Positions 4,923 to 5,707 of a DNA stretch of 5,707 nt are shown in pieces; the first letter of the stretch is position 1, and each line of letters opens with the position of its first letter. Origin of the DNA: Gemmatimonadota bacterium (GTDB lineage: Bacteria > Gemmatimonadota > Gemmatimonadetes > Palauibacterales > Palauibacteraceae). The stretch lies in NCBI GenBank assembly GCA_023554435.1, contig JAMJQV010000098.1:1-5707 (forward strand), written 5' to 3'. The position numbers and the translations under genes were made by a program. The notes under the pieces were generated by a model. That model saw only the letters and a list, made by a program, of their open reading frames with translations, was not told the origin of the DNA and did not search any database.

Positions 4923-5707
4923 ATGGACACTCCGATTCCGTTTGCTGGCTGCTTCTCGACCGAGTCCGATCCCACTCTTCCCCTGGTATTCGCCGGTTTG
5001 CCGTGCGACGCGCAGTCCACCTTTCGCCGCGGTCCGGCAGACGCCCCGTCCCGGATCCGACTGGCCTACGACGGCCGCTGCTACAACGCGACGACCGAGC
5101 TCGGAGCGGACCTGGCGGGCCTGGTGTCCGACGCCGGCGACTGGTTTCCCGGAGGTTCGTGGGAGGATACCCGTGAGGAGTACCGCTTCCGGGCCGAGGA
5201 GCTCCTGGCGGGAGAGGCCGTACCCTTCTTCGCCGGTGGGGACCACGCGATCACCATTCCGCTGGTCGAGGCGCTGGAAGTGCTGGAGGAACCGGTGCAC
5301 GTGGTGCAGCTCGATGCCCATCCGGACCTGTATCCGGAATTCGAGGGTGACCGCTGGTCGCACGCCTGCGTGGGAGCCCGGATTCTCGAGATGGAGCACA
5401 TCGCGTCTCTGACCCAGATCGGGATCCGCACCCTGAACCAGCCGCAGTTGGAGGTGGCCCGGCGGCACGCCGGGCGACTCACGATTCTCGAGGCCCGCGA
5501 CCTGTCGATACGGCCGTCCGACCTGTCACACATCCCCGATGGCGCGGCCGTCTACCTGACGGTGGACCTCGACGCGTTCGACCCGGCGTACGCCCCGGGA
5601 GTCTCTCACCCGGTGCCGGGCGGAATCTCCCCTCGCCAGGCACTGGCGTTGATCCAGGAAGCGCCGTGGCGCCTGGTCGGAATGGATGCCGTGGAGGTGA
5701 ATCCCTC
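4923..5707 (+). CDS. Arginase/agmatinase family ureohydrolase, 3' end outside window
   Basis: An open reading frame of 261 codons cut by the right edge. It shows all metal ligands of the family: GGDH (H108), DAHPD (D131, H133, D135) and VDLDAFDPAYAPG (D215, D217), then the VEVNP motif (E258), which in arginase helps hold the guanidinium group. Family members are about 290-320 residues, so only the last helices are missing. The proton-shuttle histidine region reads SHACVGARI (H147) instead of the usual HG of arginase and agmatinase. With DAHPDLYPEF this places it in a less characterised branch, so I do not name the substrate; agmatine, arginine or another guanidino acid are possible. The ATG at 4923 follows the dehydratase stop by 34 bp, with AGAGG 9 nt upstream. 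It is probably the third gene of the hydroxyproline operon. Confidence 0.88.
   Translation, partial: MDTPIPFAGCFSTESDPTLPLVFAGLPCDAQSTFRRGPADAPSRIRLAYDGRCYNATTELGADLAGLVSDAGDWFPGGSWEDTREEYRFRAEELLAGEAVPFFAGGDHAITIPLVEALEVLEEPVHVVQLDAHPDLYPEFEGDRWSHACVGARILEMEHIASLTQIGIRTLNQPQLEVARRHAGRLTILEARDLSIRPSDLSHIPDGAAVYLTVDLDAFDPAYAPGVSHPVPGGISPRQALALIQEAPWRLVGMDAVEVNP

Noticed and set aside
3779..5020. 413-codon minus-strand open frame covering the dehydratase gene
   Set aside because: It lies wholly opposite well-recognised enzymes, shows no known motif or membrane or signal segment, and long antisense frames are expected in GC-rich genes.

Overview
This is a GC-rich bacterial window with seven protein-coding genes, two of them cut by the window edges. 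A SusD/RagB-type lipoprotein combined with high GC and an E. coli-like sigma-70 promoter (TTGACA, 17 bp, TATCAT), rather than the TAnnTTTG type of Bacteroidota, suggests Gemmatimonadota or another GC-rich member of the FCB superphylum. This is an inference from gene content and style. There is no rRNA or marker gene to settle it.

Layout. Positions 1-536 (minus) hold the N-terminal 178 residues of a SusD/RagB outer-membrane lipoprotein, with a strong Shine-Dalgarno and promoter just upstream. Positions 537-756 are the divergent intergenic region. Positions 757-1152 (plus) encode a small secreted, very arginine-rich protein with Gly/Ala-X-Arg/Gln triplets. A GC-rich hairpin at 1172-1205 separates it from a convergent two-gene minus-strand unit: an alpha/beta hydrolase of the KANL3/Tex30 (COG3571) type (1208-1894), preceded by a calcineurin-like metallophosphoesterase (1891-2802) whose stop overlaps the hydrolase's GTG start. 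A 48-bp divergent spacer follows. A tight plus-strand operon then runs off the right edge: an ornithine cyclodeaminase/mu-crystallin family reductase (2851-3828), a proline-racemase family enzyme of the trans-3-hydroxy-L-proline dehydratase type (3830-4888), and an arginase/agmatinase family ureohydrolase (4923 to the edge).

The best-supported functional story is in this last operon. The racemase-family protein keeps the first active-site Cys (C98 in MCGHG) but has Thr (T272) in place of the second, the signature of trans-3-hydroxy-L-proline dehydratase. Its product, delta1-pyrroline-2-carboxylate, is the substrate of LhpI-type reductases of the ornithine cyclodeaminase family, and the gene one base upstream is such a homologue lacking the ornithine cyclodeaminase catalytic Asp. 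Together they would convert trans-3-hydroxy-L-proline to L-proline. The ureohydrolase probably adds another guanidino or amino-acid step, but its substrate cannot be read from the sequence.

I found no tRNA, rRNA, CRISPR array, insertion sequence or phage gene. The least explained items are the arginine-rich secreted protein, the ureohydrolase in a hydroxyproline operon, and a susD that leads its transcript with no susC in front of it.
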